From contig JAFRLP010000657.1 of assembly GCA_017431185.1 (NCBI GenBank), forward strand, positions 1 through 6,838: DNA of 6,838 nucleotides, given 5' to 3'. A model generated the notes under the pieces. The model searched no databases, was not told the origin of the DNA, and saw only the letters and a program-made list of their open reading frames with translations. Shown here one piece after another: positions 6,214-6,838 of this stretch (position 1 is the stretch's first letter; each line of letters opens with the position of its first letter). This stretch comes from Victivallales bacterium (GTDB lineage: Bacteria; Verrucomicrobiota; Lentisphaeria; Oligosphaerales; Oligosphaeraceae). Both the position numbers and the translations under genes were made by a program.

Positions 6214-6666
6214 ATGGAAAAGTCTTTCGCCATTTTGGTTCTCTGCTCTCTAACTCTGCTCGGCGACATTCCCCAGATGTTCCAGCAGGGGGGCGGCAAC
6301 GCGACTTACCGTGACCGCCAAGGGCGCACTATCGGAAGTTCCACGCAGCAGGGCAATCGCACAACGTACCGGGACAGCAACGGACGACTCATCGGCACGG
6401 CTGTCAAGGACAGCAGCGGACGCGTCACCTATCGGGACAGCAATGGTCGCACAATCGGCTCCGCCACCCAGACAGGCGGCAATCGAACCGTCTTCCGCGA
6501 CCAGAACGGACGCAATCTTGGGTCCTCCTCCCAATCGGGCAACCGAACCGTTTACCGCGACGCACAAGGGCGAACCACCGGTTCCGCCACCTCCACCGGC
6601 AACGGGAAAAACACCACCTTCCGAAATTCCAACGGTTCCTTCAGCGGCACCAGGACTGGACGATGA
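6214..6666 (+). CDS. Small predicted exported protein built of Y/F-R-D-x-x-G-R repeats
   Basis: A 150-residue protein of unknown role. Residues 4-17 (SFAILVLCSLTLLG after MEK) form a short hydrophobic segment suggesting a signal peptide or membrane anchor. There is no clear AxA cleavage site, and the Cys at 11 lacks a proper lipobox. From residue 31 to the end the protein is six tandem units of 20-22 residues (the last cut to 16) with consensus T-Y/F-R-D-x-x-G-R-x-x-G-S/T-x-x-x-x-G-N-R-T. Composition is dominated by Gly, Ser, Thr, Arg, Asn and Gln, with little hydrophobic content, so a surface-exposed or partly disordered beta-type repeat is likely. Similar short Y-R-D repeat proteins are, to my recollection, scattered through bacterial genomes without a known function. 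It starts 32 bp after dapB without an RBS and may be read through from it. The gene is well supported by repeat conservation; function is open. Confidence 0.75.
   Translation: MEKSFAILVLCSLTLLGDIPQMFQQGGGNATYRDRQGRTIGSSTQQGNRTTYRDSNGRLIGTAVKDSSGRVTYRDSNGRTIGSATQTGGNRTVFRDQNGRNLGSSSQSGNRTVYRDAQGRTTGSATSTGNGKNTTFRNSNGSFSGTRTGR
6304..6663 (+). repeat. Six in-frame coding repeats of about 60-66 bp
   Basis: Units begin at about 6304, 6364, 6427, 6490, 6550 and 6616, corresponding to 20, 21, 21, 20, 22 and 16 codons. The conserved core encodes Y/F-R-D-x-x-G-R-x-x-G. The third positions of the core codons differ between units (for example the Y/F-R-D codons are TACCGTGAC, TACCGGGAC, TATCGGGAC, TTCCGCGAC and TACCGCGAC, and the last unit has FRN). 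The repeat is therefore old and kept at the protein level, not a recent DNA duplication. Confidence 0.85.
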
Positions 6667-6673
6667 CCTTCGC

Positions 6674-6713
6674 CGAACTGAAACCGCGTCTGCTGGCCTC
6701 GCGTTTCCGTTCG
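6674..6713 (+). terminator. Imperfect hairpin after the repeat-protein gene
   Basis: CGAAC (6674-6678) pairs with GTTCG (6709-6713), GAAA (6680-6683) with TTTC (6704-6707), and CGCG (6685-6688) with CGCG (6700-6703). The stem has one mismatch, one bulged C and an 11-nt loop. It begins 8 bases after the stop codon, so it is placed to end or protect the epimerase-dapB-repeat transcript. No U-tract follows directly; the nearest T-run is at 6737-6742. Confidence 0.35.
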
Positions 6714-6763
6714 CAAAATTCAGGGCGGTTCGCACATTTTTTAATGTTTTGCGTTGTGTCGTG

Positions 6764-6791
6764 TTGCATTGGCGTGGAATACCACTATATT
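6764..6791 (+). promoter_or_regulatory. Promoter-like element facing the right edge
   Basis: TTGCAT (6764-6769) and TATATT (6786-6791) are separated by 16 bp, the same hexamer type and spacing as the promoter at 4315-4342, and CTATATTAT is identical over the -10. Transcription would start near 6798 and lead to a gene beyond the window. An AT-rich stretch at 6735-6750 lies upstream of the -35. No ORF of note begins between 6798 and the edge. Confidence 0.5.
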
Positions 6792-6838
6792 ATTTTAGAC
6801 ACACTTTCCATGGTTTGACGCGGATAATCCCCGGTGTG

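Noticed and set aside
6250..6735. Long minus-strand ORF (161 codons) opposite the repeat protein
   Set aside because: It is the antisense of a coding repeat, rich in Ala/Gly/Val/Ser, and its length follows from the repeat lacking stops in that frame. The plus strand has the coherent Y-R-D unit and a signal-like start.
6663..6818. A 51-codon ORF starting MTFAELKPRLL whose ATG overlaps the stop of the repeat protein
   Set aside because: It runs through the 3' hairpin and through the promoter-like element, has a cysteine-rich tail of random look and has no RBS. Coding is unlikely, though the first ~25 residues look more protein-like than the rest.
1..6838. CRISPR arrays, tRNA or rRNA genes, insertion sequences and integrases
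   Set aside because: No regularly spaced direct repeats other than the coding repeat at 6304-6663, no tRNA-like cloverleaf, and no transposase or integrase motif were found in either strand.

Overview
The window reads as bacterial chromosome, mostly about 60% G+C, with one visibly AT-richer block at roughly 2545-4250. Few start codons have a good Shine-Dalgarno sequence. Two promoter-like elements share the 9-mer CTATATTAT at -10. Together with the gene content this would fit a Gram-negative environmental bacterium, possibly of the PVC group (Lentisphaerae/Verrucomicrobia/Planctomycetes), but that placement is a guess from general feel and not from a marker.

Layout. 1-305 (+): the last ~70 residues of a polar amino-acid ABC transporter ATPase (GlnQ type), joined at about position 93 to 92 bases that are not GlnQ. 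306-357: a perfect GC-rich hairpin between convergent genes. 358-2486 (-): two translationally coupled genes, a 409-aa protein I do not recognise followed by the ribosome-assembly GTPase RbgA/YlqF. 2545-4228 (-): an AT-richer two-gene block, a C5-cytosine DNA methyltransferase overlapping by 11 nt an unfamiliar 247-aa protein that is best read as its cognate type II restriction endonuclease. 4229-4394: a divergent intergenic region with a good sigma70-like promoter facing right. 4395-6181 (+): a nucleotide-sugar epimerase/dehydratase of the extended SDR family and, 8 bp later, DapB of lysine/diaminopimelate synthesis. 6214-6666 (+): a small predicted exported protein made of six ~20-residue Y/F-R-D...G-R...G repeats. 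6667-6838: an imperfect hairpin and then a second promoter-like element that probably serves a gene beyond the right edge.

How it works together. Most of the window is housekeeping (ribosome assembly, cell-wall/lysine precursor synthesis, sugar-nucleotide metabolism). The restriction-modification pair looks like a transferred insert between the 409-aa gene and the epimerase: composition drops there, the two genes overlap, and the methyltransferase comes first. The least explained parts are the putative endonuclease, the 409-aa protein coupled to rbgA, and the repeat protein.
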